Of a DNA stretch of 64,000 nucleotides, positions 9,958-18,664 are shown one piece after another. The position numbers were made by a program, and so were the translations under genes. The notes beneath the pieces were generated by a model. The model was not told the DNA's origin and made no database searches. It saw only the letters and a program-made list of their open reading frames with translations. The DNA comes from Poseidonibacter lekithochrous. GTDB taxonomy: Bacteria; Campylobacterota; Campylobacteria; Campylobacterales; Arcobacteraceae. Position 1 is the stretch's first letter. Each line of letters begins with the position of its first letter. The DNA lies in assembly GCF_013283835.1 (NCBI RefSeq), contig NZ_CP054052.1, positions 930,001 through 994,000 on the forward strand, written 5' to 3'.

Positions 9958-10725
9958 ATGGAATTTTTAGAAAATATAACAACTTCATGGATAATTATAT
10001 TTATACTTACAGGTTTTATTGCTGGATATATTGATTCAATAGCTGGAGGAGGGGGAATGATACAAGTTCCTGTTCTTTTATATAGTGGAATCCCACCTAT
10101 CTTTGTTTTAGCTACAAATAAAATGGCAAGTCTATTTGGTACATTAATGGCAACAATCAAATACTATTTAAGTAATAAGATTTCTTTAAAGGTAGTTAGT
10201 ATTGCAATAATACCTTGTTTATTAGCATCTTATATTGGTAGTGAACTTGTAATGTACGTGCCTGATAATATAATTCAATGGGCAATTCTTATCTCTATTC
10301 CAATTGCATTAATTTTTTTATTGAAAAAAAGTAAAGAATTTAAAGAAGAAAAAACAGAATTATCAAAAAAGAATATTGTATTGGCAACTGCTCCTATTGG
10401 TTTTTATGATGGATTATTAGGACCTGGAACTGGAACATATATGACTATTTCTATGAAGAAGTTTTTACACTTAGATTATATTATTTCAACTGCTTCTACA
10501 AAACCTTTAAACTTAGCAACTAATATAGGATCAGCAATTGCTTTTATGATGGCTGGAAAGGTATTATGGATGATTGCTATTCCTATGGCTATATCAAATA
10601 TGTTAGGCTCTTATGTTGGAAGTCATTATGCTATTAAAGGTGGCGAAGCCTTTATTAAAAAAGTATTGATATTTGTACTTGTATTTATGTTAGGTGCTAA
10701 TATTCTTAAAATTATTTTTACTTAA
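9958..10725 (+). CDS. TSUP family (TauE/SafE) membrane exporter
   Basis: A 255-residue multi-pass inner-membrane protein of the TauE/SafE/TSUP family, which moves sulfite, sulfonates or other organic anions. The duplicated family motif is visible: GFIAGYIDSIAGGGGMIQVPVLL near the start, and the second half has IGFYDGLLGPGTGTYMTI. About eight hydrophobic segments alternate with short loops. It has its own TATAAT promoter. The gene follows nifSU, but the terminator between them argues against joint transcription. A role with sulfur compounds is the family norm; the substrate is not known. Confidence 0.88.
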   Translation: MEFLENITTSWIIIFILTGFIAGYIDSIAGGGGMIQVPVLLYSGIPPIFVLATNKMASLFGTLMATIKYYLSNKISLKVVSIAIIPCLLASYIGSELVMYVPDNIIQWAILISIPIALIFLLKKSKEFKEEKTELSKKNIVLATAPIGFYDGLLGPGTGTYMTISMKKFLHLDYIISTASTKPLNLATNIGSAIAFMMAGKVLWMIAIPMAISNMLGSYVGSHYAIKGGEAFIKKVLIFVLVFMLGANILKIIFT

Positions 10726-10757
10726 GTTTATGCTATAATAATAAAAAAGGATATTTT

Positions 10758-10937
10758 ATGACAGCACAAGATAAAGAACTAAAACAATTACATGATGGAA
10801 TAGTTGATGATGTAAACTCTTTGGTTTCAAAGTATATGTCAATTGTTGGATTAGATGTTCCAGAAAATGATGAACCAGAAGCTAAAAGAAAAATTATAGC
10901 TATTATTAAAGAAGCAATCAATAATTTAGAGAAATAA
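10758..10937 (+). CDS. Small acidic protein, 59 residues
   Basis: A short frame from ATG at 10758 with AAAAAAGG eight bases upstream, ending at TAA. It is soluble, helical-looking and highly charged, beginning MTAQDKELKQLHDGIVDD and ending EAINNLEK. It has no membrane segment and no motif I recognise. The good ribosome site, the codon use like its neighbours and the close fit between the TSUP gene (33 bases) and the FNR-type promoter support a real gene. Function unknown. Confidence 0.7.
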   Translation: MTAQDKELKQLHDGIVDDVNSLVSKYMSIVGLDVPENDEPEAKRKIIAIIKEAINNLEK

Positions 10938-10941
10938 ATTA

Positions 10942-10955
10942 TTGATTGTTATCAA
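10942..10955. promoter_or_regulatory. FNR/CRP-type box
   Basis: TTGAT-TGTT-ATCAA is a perfect match to the FNR consensus TTGAT-N4-ATCAA. Its centre is about 40 bases before the start expected from the TATAAT at 10976-10981, the class II activator position. It should make the hemerythrin and the following membrane-protein gene respond to low oxygen or nitrosative conditions through a CRP/FNR-family regulator. Confidence 0.75.
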
Positions 10956-10975
10956 TGAAAATAATCACTTATTCT

Positions 10976-10981
10976 TATAAT
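10976..10981 (+). promoter_or_regulatory. -10 element of the hemerythrin operon
   Basis: TATAAT lies 31 bases before the ATG at 11012 and 21 bases after the FNR-type box. The spacing suits class II activation. Confidence 0.65.
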
Positions 10982-11011
10982 ATTCCTATAAATAAAATAA
11001 AAGGTATTTAT

Positions 11012-11446
11012 ATGGAAACAATCTCAACTTTTTTAACTCACGATCACAGAGCATGTGATGAAGAATTCGCAAATATGGAAAATGCAGTATCTCAAGAAAA
11101 CTGGGATGAGGCAAATGAAAAGTTTAATAAATTTTCATCTGACTTACTTCACCATTTTGATATGGAAGAAAAAGTTATGTTTGTAGCTTTTGAAGATAAA
11201 ACTGGAATGACTCAAGGTCCAACAATGATGATGAGAATGGAACACGAACAAATGAAACAAATTCTTGATCAGTTAAAAGATGATTTAGTTTCAAAAGATC
11301 AAAATCATTTCTTTGGTGTAAGTGAAAGTTTAATGATGTTAATGCAACAACATAATATGAAAGAAGAACAAATGTTATATGCAATGGCAGATGCTCATTT
11401 AGCTGATGATGTTGCCAATGTTGTAGAGAATATGAAGGCTTTATAA
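11012..11446 (+). CDS. Hemerythrin-like di-iron protein
   Basis: A 144-residue hemerythrin HHE-type four-helix protein that should bind a di-iron centre and O2 or NO. Candidate metal ligands are the His in LTHDHRACDEE (about 9-19), HHFDMEEKVMF, MRMEHEQM and QQHNMKEEQM with the nearby Glu residues. A longer frame opens at 10946, but that start lies inside the FNR box and upstream of the promoter. The ATG at 11012 has AAGG seven bases upstream. The gene for a multi-pass membrane protein follows 4 bases after the stop, so they are an operon. Likely a role in NO or oxygen handling, which the FNR box supports. Confidence 0.88.
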   Translation: METISTFLTHDHRACDEEFANMENAVSQENWDEANEKFNKFSSDLLHHFDMEEKVMFVAFEDKTGMTQGPTMMMRMEHEQMKQILDQLKDDLVSKDQNHFFGVSESLMMLMQQHNMKEEQMLYAMADAHLADDVANVVENMKAL

Positions 11447-11450
11447 ATAG

Positions 11451-12719
11451 ATGTTCAATAAAGGACTTAGCTTAGATCAAGCACCACCAATATCAATACC
11501 ATTTAGATTTTTTATGACAGCACCAATATTTGGAATATTATTAGGATTAGTTTTCTTTTTCTCTCCTTTTGAAACTATATCAAACCAATACTCTTCCTTA
11601 GCAATTGGGGCTGTTCATTTATTTACTTTAGGTATTTTAGCGATGATAATTTTTGGTGCTATGCAACAAATGATGCCTGTTTTAGCTGGAGTAGTTATTC
11701 CAAATCCAAATGTATTTGCAAATATTGTACATACTTCACTTACTTTGGGTACTTTAGCATTTAGTGCTTATTTTATATTTAATATAAAAATTGCACTTCA
11801 TATAGCAGTATTATTACTAAGTATTTCTTTTTTAACTTTTTTTGTTTATTCAATAAAGTTACTATTTAAAGTAGAGTTTTTAACTTCTACAGTTAAAGCT
11901 ATGAAGTTATTTGCCTTATGTGGTCTAATAACAGTGCTTTTAGGAGCTTATATAGCTAGTGGACACATAAGTTCAAATATATCAGATAACCACTACGTTT
12001 TTGTTAATGCACATATACTATTTGCATTATTTGGTTTTGCTGTATTACTTATTATGGGAGTTTCGTTTCAGGTGATTCCTATGTTTTATGTTGCTTTAGA
12101 TTTCCCCAAATTAATGCAAGATAAAATGCCTCTAGTTTTATTTATTCTATTATGTATCAGTTTTGTATTTTTTTATATGGAACTTGATATGTTTTTTATA
12201 AAAGCACTATTTTCAATACTTCTTTGCTCTTTTGCTTTGTTTGGGATTAAGTCTTTAAACAATAGAAGAAGACCAGTATTTGATGTAACACTTTGGTATT
12301 GGAAATTATCATTATCTATGTTACTTATCTCAATTCTTATTTGGTTAAGTAATGCAATGGAAGATAATTATATATTAGCTATTATATTTGCTTTAGGTTT
12401 TTTATATTCATTATTACAAGGAATGGTTTATAAAATAATTCCATTTTTATCATGGTTTCATTTAACATCAAAAGGTTACTTTAACGTCCCAACTATTAGA
12501 GAATTTATTGATGAAAAATTTATTAAATACCATTTCTTTTTACACCTATCATCTATAGTATTATTTGTATTGTCATACTATATAAATGGAGTTATATTCT
12601 TAGCTTCAGTTGTATTTATTGCTTCAAATATTCTATTTTTTATTAACTGTGTAAATGGTGGATTAAAATATAAAGAAATAGCAAAAACTGACCCAATGGA
12701 TATGTCTGCTTTTAAATAA
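11451..12719 (+). CDS. Multi-pass membrane protein, possibly NnrS / haem-copper-oxidase-like
   Basis: A 422-residue very hydrophobic protein with about twelve predicted membrane helices. Histidines lie at helix ends in AVHLFTLG, VHTSLTLG, ASGHISSN and NAHILFALFGF, followed by LIMGVSFQVIPMFYV. This pattern resembles haem-binding membrane proteins such as NnrS or subunit-I-like proteins, but I cannot assign a family firmly. It is cotranscribed with hemerythrin behind the FNR-type box, pointing to NO or respiratory stress. The start is ATG at 11451; no strong ribosome site, so coupling to the upstream stop is likely. Confidence 0.65.
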   Translation: MFNKGLSLDQAPPISIPFRFFMTAPIFGILLGLVFFFSPFETISNQYSSLAIGAVHLFTLGILAMIIFGAMQQMMPVLAGVVIPNPNVFANIVHTSLTLGTLAFSAYFIFNIKIALHIAVLLLSISFLTFFVYSIKLLFKVEFLTSTVKAMKLFALCGLITVLLGAYIASGHISSNISDNHYVFVNAHILFALFGFAVLLIMGVSFQVIPMFYVALDFPKLMQDKMPLVLFILLCISFVFFYMELDMFFIKALFSILLCSFALFGIKSLNNRRRPVFDVTLWYWKLSLSMLLISILIWLSNAMEDNYILAIIFALGFLYSLLQGMVYKIIPFLSWFHLTSKGYFNVPTIREFIDEKFIKYHFFLHLSSIVLFVLSYYINGVIFLASVVFIASNILFFINCVNGGLKYKEIAKTDPMDMSAFK

Positions 12720-12726
12720 TCTCACT

Positions 12727-12765
12727 TATGTTATAATACGCGAAAATTAAGCTTATTATAACATA
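12727..12765. repeat. 12-base perfect inverted repeat overlapping the argH promoter
   Basis: TATGTTATAATA (12727-12738) and TATTATAACATA (12754-12765) are exact reverse complements, 15 bases apart. The left arm contains TATAAT (12732-12737), a good -10 for argH, and the right arm ends at the AGGG ribosome site. It could be an operator, for instance for an arginine repressor, or an RNA hairpin in the leader. No T-tract follows. Confidence 0.6.
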
Positions 12766-12774
12766 GGGATATAG

Positions 12775-14169
12775 ATGTCAACTCAAAACAATCAAATATT
12801 AAAAAATACTAACGCACAAATTCTTGATGAATTTAATGCTTCTATTATGTTCGATAAAGAACTTTATTCTCAAGATATCAAAGGTTCTATTGCACATTCA
12901 CAAATGCTTTGTGAAAGAGGTGTATTAACAAAAGATGAGCAAGAAGTTATTGAATCTGGTTTATTACAAGTTAAAGAAGAAATAGAATCAGGTAAATTTG
13001 AATTCTCATTAGCTTATGAAGATATTCATATGGCAGTTGAAAATAGACTTACTGAAATTATTGGAGAACCAGGAAAAAGACTTCATACTGCAAGAAGTAG
13101 AAATGACCAAGTTGCAACTGATTTTAGATTATATGTTCAAGAAAAGTCTTTGTCAATTAAAGCTCAATTACAAGAGTTAGTAGAAACATTTGTATCTGTG
13201 GCTTCAAAGCATACTGAAACTTTAATTCCTGGTATGACTCACTTACAACATGCACAACCTCTTAACTTTGGTTATCACATGTTAGCATATGCAAATATGT
13301 TCAAAAGAGACTTCCAAAGATTTGAAAGCTCACATGAAAGAAATAACTACTCTCCATTAGGGAGTGCAGCACTAGCTGGAACTCCACATAATATTGATAG
13401 AGATAGTACTTCTTCAAAACTTGGATTTACAGCACCTACAGCACATGCTATGGATACTGTATCTGATAGAGATTTTGCTTTAGAAATTTTATTTAATATT
13501 TCCACTTCAATGATGCATATTTCTAGAATTTCTGAAGAGTTAGTTACTTGGTCTTCTTATGAGTTCCAATTTGTTAGAATGAGTGATGAGTATGCTACAA
13601 CTTCATCTATTATGCCTCAAAAGAAAAATCCAGATGTTCCTGAACTTTTACGTGGTAAAACTGGTAGAGTTTATGGAAACATGATTTCATTATTTACTGT
13701 AATGAAAGGTTTACCATTAGCTTATAATAAAGATACTCAAGAAGATAAAGAGGGTGTTTTTGACTCAGTACGAACTATTGAAATTTCATTAAAGATTTTA
13801 AATGAAGTTATTAAAACTATGATTGTAAATGTTGATAAAATGGAAGGTGCTTGTAAAATTGGACACTTATCTGCAACTGATTTAGCTGACTTCTTAGTTC
13901 AAAAACAAAACATGCCATTTAGAACTGCTTATTATATTACTAAAGATGTAGTTGAAAAAGCGAACTCTTTAAACAAAGATATTTCTGAGCTTACAATTGA
14001 TGAGATTAGAGAATCAAATGATGAAGTAAAAGATATTGATGAAGAAATTATTATGTATTTAGATTTAAGAAACTCTATGAATGCTAGAACTTCATTTGGT
14101 GGAACTTCAACACAACAAACATTAAATCAAATTGATGTATTTAAAGAATGGTTAGAAGAAAATAAATAA
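12775..14169 (+). CDS. argH: Argininosuccinate lyase
   Basis: This enzyme splits argininosuccinate into arginine and fumarate, the last step of arginine synthesis. At 464 residues it is full length. The superfamily signature [11 protein letters not shown] is present, with [13 protein letters not shown] and MTHLQHAQP upstream. It is monocistronic: it has its own promoter inside an inverted repeat, and the minus-strand cheV converges on its 3' end. argC is nearby at 16412 but not adjacent. Confidence 0.97.
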   Translation: MSTQNNQILKNTNAQILDEFNASIMFDKELYSQDIKGSIAHSQMLCERGVLTKDEQEVIESGLLQVKEEIESGKFEFSLAYEDIHMAVENRLTEIIGEPGKRLHTARSRNDQVATDFRLYVQEKSLSIKAQLQELVETFVSVASKHTETLIPGMTHLQHAQPLNFGYHMLAYANMFKRDFQRFESSHERNNYSPLGSAALAGTPHNIDRDSTSSKLGFTAPTAHAMDTVSDRDFALEILFNISTSMMHISRISEELVTWSSYEFQFVRMSDEYATTSSIMPQKKNPDVPELLRGKTGRVYGNMISLFTVMKGLPLAYNKDTQEDKEGVFDSVRTIEISLKILNEVIKTMIVNVDKMEGACKIGHLSATDLADFLVQKQNMPFRTAYYITKDVVEKANSLNKDISELTIDEIRESNDEVKDIDEEIIMYLDLRNSMNARTSFGGTSTQQTLNQIDVFKEWLEENK

Positions 14170-14213
14170 TAAAAATCTAGGGGGAGAATAAATCCTCTGG
14201 ATGAGAATTTAGA

Positions 14214-14249
14214 ATAAAAAAGAATTAGATGAGATTATCTCATCTAATT
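14214..14249 (-). terminator. Terminator of cheV
   Basis: Arms 14223-14235 and 14237-14249 are perfect 13-base reverse complements (effectively an 11-pair stem with a 5-base loop) overlapping the cheV stop. On the minus strand a T-run follows (complement of 14215-14220). It may also help end argH from the other side. Confidence 0.8.
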
Positions 14250-15150
14250 ATAAAAACTTTTTAGTCATTTCAAATAGTGTTTGAATGTCAGTTTTTCCTA
14301 CAAATGCATCAACGCCAATTTGATTCATTTTTCCTCTTACTGCATCAGTTGTCATAGATGAGTTTACTATAACTGGAATATGTGCATATTTTGCAGTATT
14401 TTTAACATAAGATGCTACTTGGTATCCATCAGTTCCTGGCATTTCAATATCAGTAAGAACCATACCTACTGTTTCTGGATCTAATTCATCTAATCTATTG
14501 ATTAATAAACTACCATTTGCATAAATCTCAAATCTTGCACCTGTTTTTTTGAAGAATTTATTTAACACTTCTCTTGCAACTCCTGAATCTTCAGCAGCTA
14601 AGATTAGTTTGTTTGTTTCGATTTTATCATCAACAAACTTTTTAACATCATCTTCTCCATCATCAGTCCAACCAACATCTCTTAATAGTTGCTCAGCATT
14701 AAATACAGTACATAGTTCGTCTTTTTCATCAACTTTAACATATGTTGTATATGTGATTTTTGAATTAGTCTCTTCTGTATGTCTTAATTCATCTGTAGTT
14801 TTTTCTACAATATCTAACATATCTCTTACTAAGAAACCAATCTTCTTATGATTGAATTCACAATAGATGATTAGTTTATATTCACTCATTTCAAGTGCTT
14901 TTAAACCTAACCATACATCTAAATTAATTAAAGTAACAGGTTCACCTCTAATAGTTGCAATACCTGCAATCACTTCACTCTCTTTTGGAGTATCATTAAT
15001 TGTAACTTCTTCTGTAATTATAAATGCTTTTACTTTTGCAATGTTGATTGCATAAATATTATCGTGACCAGTGTAAAAAACAGCCAACTGTTGAACATTT
15101 CTAAGGTGCGCTTGAGTCATTTGCTCAACACTGCCACTAATACCGCTCAT
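14248..15150 (-). CDS. cheV: Chemotaxis coupling protein CheV (CheW-REC)
   Basis: A 300-residue CheV. The N-terminal CheW-like domain (about 15-160) has GIATIRGEPVTLINLDVWLG and couples chemoreceptors to CheA. The C-terminal receiver domain (about 178-300) has LILAAEDSG, the phosphoacceptor Asp in VLTDIEMPGTDGYQ, and VGKTDI with the conserved Lys. Campylobacterota usually have several CheV proteins; which paralogue this is cannot be told. The gene is monocistronic with a strong terminator overlapping its stop. Confidence 0.95.
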   Translation of the reverse strand: MSGISGSVEQMTQAHLRNVQQLAVFYTGHDNIYAINIAKVKAFIITEEVTINDTPKESEVIAGIATIRGEPVTLINLDVWLGLKALEMSEYKLIIYCEFNHKKIGFLVRDMLDIVEKTTDELRHTEETNSKITYTTYVKVDEKDELCTVFNAEQLLRDVGWTDDGEDDVKKFVDDKIETNKLILAAEDSGVAREVLNKFFKKTGARFEIYANGSLLINRLDELDPETVGMVLTDIEMPGTDGYQVASYVKNTAKYAHIPVIVNSSMTTDAVRGKMNQIGVDAFVGKTDIQTLFEMTKKFL

Positions 15151-15213
15151 GTGAATCCTTTAATAAGTATAAACTTATTTATTATATATCTTTTATTCTT
15201 TAAGTAACTTTAA

Positions 15214-15864
15214 TTATTTTTCCATTTTTCTTAGTAGTTTTTGCATAGTTACTGAAGCCATCATTAATCCGAATGAACCCGTCACTCCCTCAAAGCTTCC
15301 TTTTTCTATACACTTAGGATCTTCAGATGAAAAAATTACTTTAAATTTCCTTTTAAAGCCTTCTTCTTTCAGTTGATTTCTAATTTTTTTGATAAATGGA
15401 TCGTTGTATGTATCCCAAATTGATTTGTATTCAATTTTACTTGGATCAATTCTTTTTGCTGCACCAGAAGTTGTGATTACTTTTGTGTAATATCTTTTAA
15501 TTAAATGAACTTTTGGTTTAACATCATCAATGGCATCTAAAATATAGTTGTATTGAGAAAAATCAAAGTTATCAATCCACTCAGGAGTTACTTTTGCGTG
15601 AATTGCAGTAACCTCTGGATATTTTTCTTTTAAAGCATCAACTTTTACTCTACCAATATTTCCAACACTTCCAAGTTGTCTATTTGTATTTGATATTTCA
15701 TAAGTATCAAAATCAACAATTGTTATGTTTTTAATACCAGTATTATATAAAGCATCAAGGGCAAAACTACCAACTCCACCAACACCTAATAAAATAAGCT
15801 TTACATCTTTAAATTTATTGAATTTTTCTTCACCAAATAGTTTTATTGTTCTATCGTATTGCAT
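15214..15864 (-). CDS. tcdA: tRNA threonylcarbamoyladenosine dehydratase TcdA-like (ThiF/MoeB fold)
   Basis: This E1-like adenylating protein probably cyclises t6A37 in tRNA to ct6A. From the ATG at 15864 it has 216 residues. The nucleotide fold shows LLGVGGVGSFALDAL and VDFDTYEISNTNRQ, with ILDAIDDVKPKV after it, and VTGSFGLMMAS near the C-terminus. An in-frame start at 15948 would add 28 residues and run into greA; MQYDRTIKLFGEEK is the normal beginning for this family. The gene is divergent from greA. Its TATAAT at 15893-15898 is followed by CCG. Confidence 0.87.
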   Translation of the reverse strand: MQYDRTIKLFGEEKFNKFKDVKLILLGVGGVGSFALDALYNTGIKNITIVDFDTYEISNTNRQLGSVGNIGRVKVDALKEKYPEVTAIHAKVTPEWIDNFDFSQYNYILDAIDDVKPKVHLIKRYYTKVITTSGAAKRIDPSKIEYKSIWDTYNDPFIKKIRNQLKEEGFKRKFKVIFSSEDPKCIEKGSFEGVTGSFGLMMASVTMQKLLRKMEK

Positions 15865-15892
15865 ATAATCTACTCTTTTAAAATTTTTCGGT

Positions 15893-15898
15893 ATTATA
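15893..15898 (-). promoter_or_regulatory. -10 element of tcdA
   Basis: On the minus strand TATAAT is followed by ACCGAAAAATT, close to the argH sequence after its own TATAAT. It lies 29 bases before the ATG at 15864. Confidence 0.55.
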
Positions 15899-15926
15899 TC
15901 ATAAATTATAATTTTGGGAGACATTG

Positions 15927-16412
15927 ATGGATAAAGAACCAATGACAAGTGCAGGGTACGAAAAGATTACAGGAAGTTTAGATTTTCTAAAATCTCAAGA
16001 GAGACCTACTACCGTAATTGAGCTTGATGAAGCAAGACAATTAGGGGATTTAAAAGAAAATGCAGAATATCATGCTGCAAAAGAAAAATTAGCGCTAATT
16101 GATGTTCAAATTGCAGAATTAGGTTCAATTATTTCAAAAGCAATAATTATTGATCCTTCAACTCTTCCCCATAACAAAGTAAGTTTTGGTTCAACAGTTG
16201 AACTAGTAAATACTGATACAGATGAAGAATTTATTTATTCAATTGTTGGTGGAGTAGAAGCAAACGTAGATAATGGTTTGATTTCTTTTAACTCACCTTT
16301 AGCAAAACAACTATTAGGAAAAGAAGAGGGTGATGAAATTACTGCTACTTTACCTGGTGGAGTTAAAACTTTTGAAGTATTAGGTGTATCTTACAAGGAG
16401 CTAGTAATCTAA
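15927..16412 (+). CDS. greA: Transcription elongation factor GreA
   Basis: GreA rescues backtracked RNA polymerase by stimulating transcript cleavage. The 161-residue protein starts at ATG 15927, seven bases after GGGAG; a TTG just upstream is less likely. The N-terminal coiled coil contains DEARQLGDLKENAEYHAAKEK with the acidic tip, and the C-terminal FKBP-like domain ends in FEVLGVSY. The stop overlaps the argC start by one base, so the two are translationally coupled. Confidence 0.97.
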   Translation: MDKEPMTSAGYEKITGSLDFLKSQERPTTVIELDEARQLGDLKENAEYHAAKEKLALIDVQIAELGSIISKAIIIDPSTLPHNKVSFGSTVELVNTDTDEEFIYSIVGGVEANVDNGLISFNSPLAKQLLGKEEGDEITATLPGGVKTFEVLGVSYKELVI

Positions 16413-17416
16413 TGAATGTAGCAATTATTGGAGCGAGTGGTTATACAGGATTAGAGTTAATCAAAATTTTATTAACTCATCCAAAATTTAACATCACTTA
16501 TATCGCAAATTCAACAGGGGAAATGAATGTACAAGAACTTCACCCTTGTTTACAAGATGTTGTAAATATTGAAGTATCAAAAGCAAATGCAAAAGATGTA
16601 GCAAAAGCTGCTGATTTAGCATTTTTAGCTTTACCTCATAAAACATCTATGTCTTTTGCAAAAGAGTTATTAGAACTAGATGTAAAAGTAGTGGATTTAT
16701 CTGCTGATTATAGATTAGAATTAGATACTTATGAAGAACATTATTGTGATCATGAAGACAAAGAGAATATTAAAGATTCTGTTTATGGATTACCTGAATA
16801 TTATTCTGAAGATATTAAAGGCTCAAAACTTGTAGCAAATCCAGGATGTTATCCAACAGCATCACTATTAGCATTATTACCTTTTGTTGATTTTATTCAA
16901 GAGGGAACGCCAATTTTTATTGATGCAAAATCAGGTGTTTCTGGAGCTGGAAAAAAACTAAGTGAAATAGCTCATTTTGTAAATCTAAATGAAAATACAC
17001 TTGCTTATAATCCATTCAAACATAGACATATGCCTGAAATTGAAGAAAAAATTAAACTAGTTAAAAATAAAGAGTTCCAAATAAACTTTGTTCCTCATTT
17101 ATTACCAGTTACTAGAGGAATGTTAGTTTCTGTTTATGCAACATTAAAAGATGAAATTGATGTTGAGCAGATTTTAGAAGATACTTATGCAAACTCTGAA
17201 TTTGTAAGAGTTAGAAAATCACCAGTTGATTTAAAATCAACAGCAGGTACAAACTTCTGTGATATTTTTGTTGCAAGAAATAAAAAAGCACTATTTATTA
17301 ATTCTTCAATTGATAATTTACTAAGAGGAGCTTCATCTCAAGCTGTAGTAAATGCAAATATTATGTGTGGTTATGAAGAAAACGAAGGTATCCCAAAAAT
17401 AGCCTATGTACCTTAA
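16412..17416 (+). CDS. argC: N-acetyl-gamma-glutamyl-phosphate reductase
   Basis: The third step of arginine synthesis: NADPH-dependent reduction of N-acetylglutamyl phosphate. The 334-residue protein begins MNVAIIGASGYTGLELI (nucleotide fold). The catalytic cysteine is in NPGCYPTASLLALLPF and the active-site His in KHRHMPEIEEK. It overlaps greA by one base upstream and the phosphoesterase gene by 11 bases downstream. Confidence 0.96.
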   Translation: MNVAIIGASGYTGLELIKILLTHPKFNITYIANSTGEMNVQELHPCLQDVVNIEVSKANAKDVAKAADLAFLALPHKTSMSFAKELLELDVKVVDLSADYRLELDTYEEHYCDHEDKENIKDSVYGLPEYYSEDIKGSKLVANPGCYPTASLLALLPFVDFIQEGTPIFIDAKSGVSGAGKKLSEIAHFVNLNENTLAYNPFKHRHMPEIEEKIKLVKNKEFQINFVPHLLPVTRGMLVSVYATLKDEIDVEQILEDTYANSEFVRVRKSPVDLKSTAGTNFCDIFVARNKKALFINSSIDNLLRGASSQAVVNANIMCGYEENEGIPKIAYVP

Positions 17417-18104
17417 TATTAATGAATCAGCTATTTTCGTAGCTGATTCTCACTTCAATAAAAAAAATCAACAATTCTTAATATTCTTAGAAAAACTTCA
17501 AAATGAAGAAATCTGTACTACTCAATTATTTTTGATGGGTGATATGATTGATTTTATTTCAGGTGAAAGTAAATACTTTATAAAAGAGAATAAAAAAGTT
17601 ATTGATATTCTAAATTATCTTTCTTCAAAAATACAGATTGTTTATTTAGAAGGAAACCATGATTATAATCTTGCAATATTATTTCCTAACATAAAAGTAA
17701 TCAAAAGAGAAAATCAACCATTCTTTGCTCAATATAAGAATAAAAGTGTTGCTTTATCTCACGGAGATAATTTTATTAATTGGCATTATAATTTATATTG
17801 TAAATTTATTAGAAATACAATCTTCCTTCGATTTATGAATCTTATTGATTTTAATTATAAAATCTCTAAGAAAATTGAGAACTCTTTATTGGGAAAAAAC
17901 ATTTGTCATAGAATGAATGATTTTGAGCGACTTGTAAAAAGAAGAGTTTCTTTTTATGAAAGTGATATAATTATAGAAGGACATTATCACCAAGGTGGCA
18001 CATATAATGTAGATAATAAAACTTATGTAAATATTCCATCTTTATGTTGTGATAATAAATTTATGAGATTAATTGACAATAAATTTATAGGAGAACAAAT
18101 ATGA
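17406..18104 (+). CDS. Calcineurin-like metallophosphoesterase (LpxH-like)
   Basis: A 232-residue metallophosphoesterase with all the two-metal motifs in order: VADSHF, LMGDMIDF, EGNHDYN, SHGDN and EGHYHQGG. This motif set and length resemble UDP-2,3-diacylglucosamine hydrolases of lipid A synthesis, but related proteins act on other phosphoesters. It overlaps argC by 11 bases and the next gene by four (ATGA), so it is part of the greA-argC-uvrB run. The lipid A role is inference. Confidence 0.75.
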   Translation: MYLNINESAIFVADSHFNKKNQQFLIFLEKLQNEEICTTQLFLMGDMIDFISGESKYFIKENKKVIDILNYLSSKIQIVYLEGNHDYNLAILFPNIKVIKRENQPFFAQYKNKSVALSHGDNFINWHYNLYCKFIRNTIFLRFMNLIDFNYKISKKIENSLLGKNICHRMNDFERLVKRRVSFYESDIIIEGHYHQGGTYNVDNKTYVNIPSLCCDNKFMRLIDNKFIGEQI

Positions 18105-18661
18105 ATATTTTATTTTTTGCTATTGTTATCCCCGTATTAATTCTATTAATTCTTTTGGTAATTATTTTAATAAAAAAGAATAATTCAAAATCTACTACTG
18201 TAAAAACAAATACTACAAGTATCCAAAAAGATGAAGAACCTAAAACTATGTGTTCTGATTTGAAACTACCAAATAGGGTTGAAAAGTTTGATAATCATAC
18301 TTTATTTCAAGCTTGTAATAAAATATTTGATACTTTTAAAGCTTTAGATTATGCTTCAAAACAAGAGAGTTTTTTAGATAAAAAAGAGTGGCATACTTGG
18401 CAAGTATCACTACTTTTAAGAACTGTAAAAATTAAATACAATTTTTATGTGCCAACACAAAAAGGTACTTTTCATCCATCTATTGAAAATCAACCCAATG
18501 AAAATATTTTAGGATTAATGAAAAGAATTGAAAGTAAGTATCTAAATCAAGTAAATGTTGATAGAAATAAAGATGAATTATGTAATGAAATTATTTGGAC
18601 AAGTAGAGATGTTTCGGTAATTTTTTATTATTTAATCAATAGAAATAACTTCAAGGAGTAA
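18101..18661 (+). CDS. Membrane-anchored protein of unknown function
   Basis: A 186-residue protein with one N-terminal membrane helix (about 2-25), a low-complexity Lys/Thr/Ser linker (26-50), and a soluble domain of about 130 residues beginning at TMCSDLKLPNRVEKF. The domain contains EWHTWQVSLLL and ENILGLMKRIESKY. I recognise no family. It overlaps the phosphoesterase by four bases and its TAA lies only three bases before the uvrB start codon, in the same frame, with the uvrB ribosome site inside its last codons. Confidence 0.75.
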   Translation: MNILFFAIVIPVLILLILLVIILIKKNNSKSTTVKTNTTSIQKDEEPKTMCSDLKLPNRVEKFDNHTLFQACNKIFDTFKALDYASKQESFLDKKEWHTWQVSLLLRTVKIKYNFYVPTQKGTFHPSIENQPNENILGLMKRIESKYLNQVNVDRNKDELCNEIIWTSRDVSVIFYYLINRNNFKE

Positions 18662-18664
18662 GTC

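Noticed and set aside
10946-11011. 22-residue N-terminal extension of the hemerythrin
   Set aside because: The codons lie in the FNR box and promoter; ATG 11012 has the ribosome site and the normal family start.
15865-15948. 28-residue N-terminal extension of TcdA overlapping greA
   Set aside because: It includes the TATAAT element and is not part of the family's normal N-terminus.
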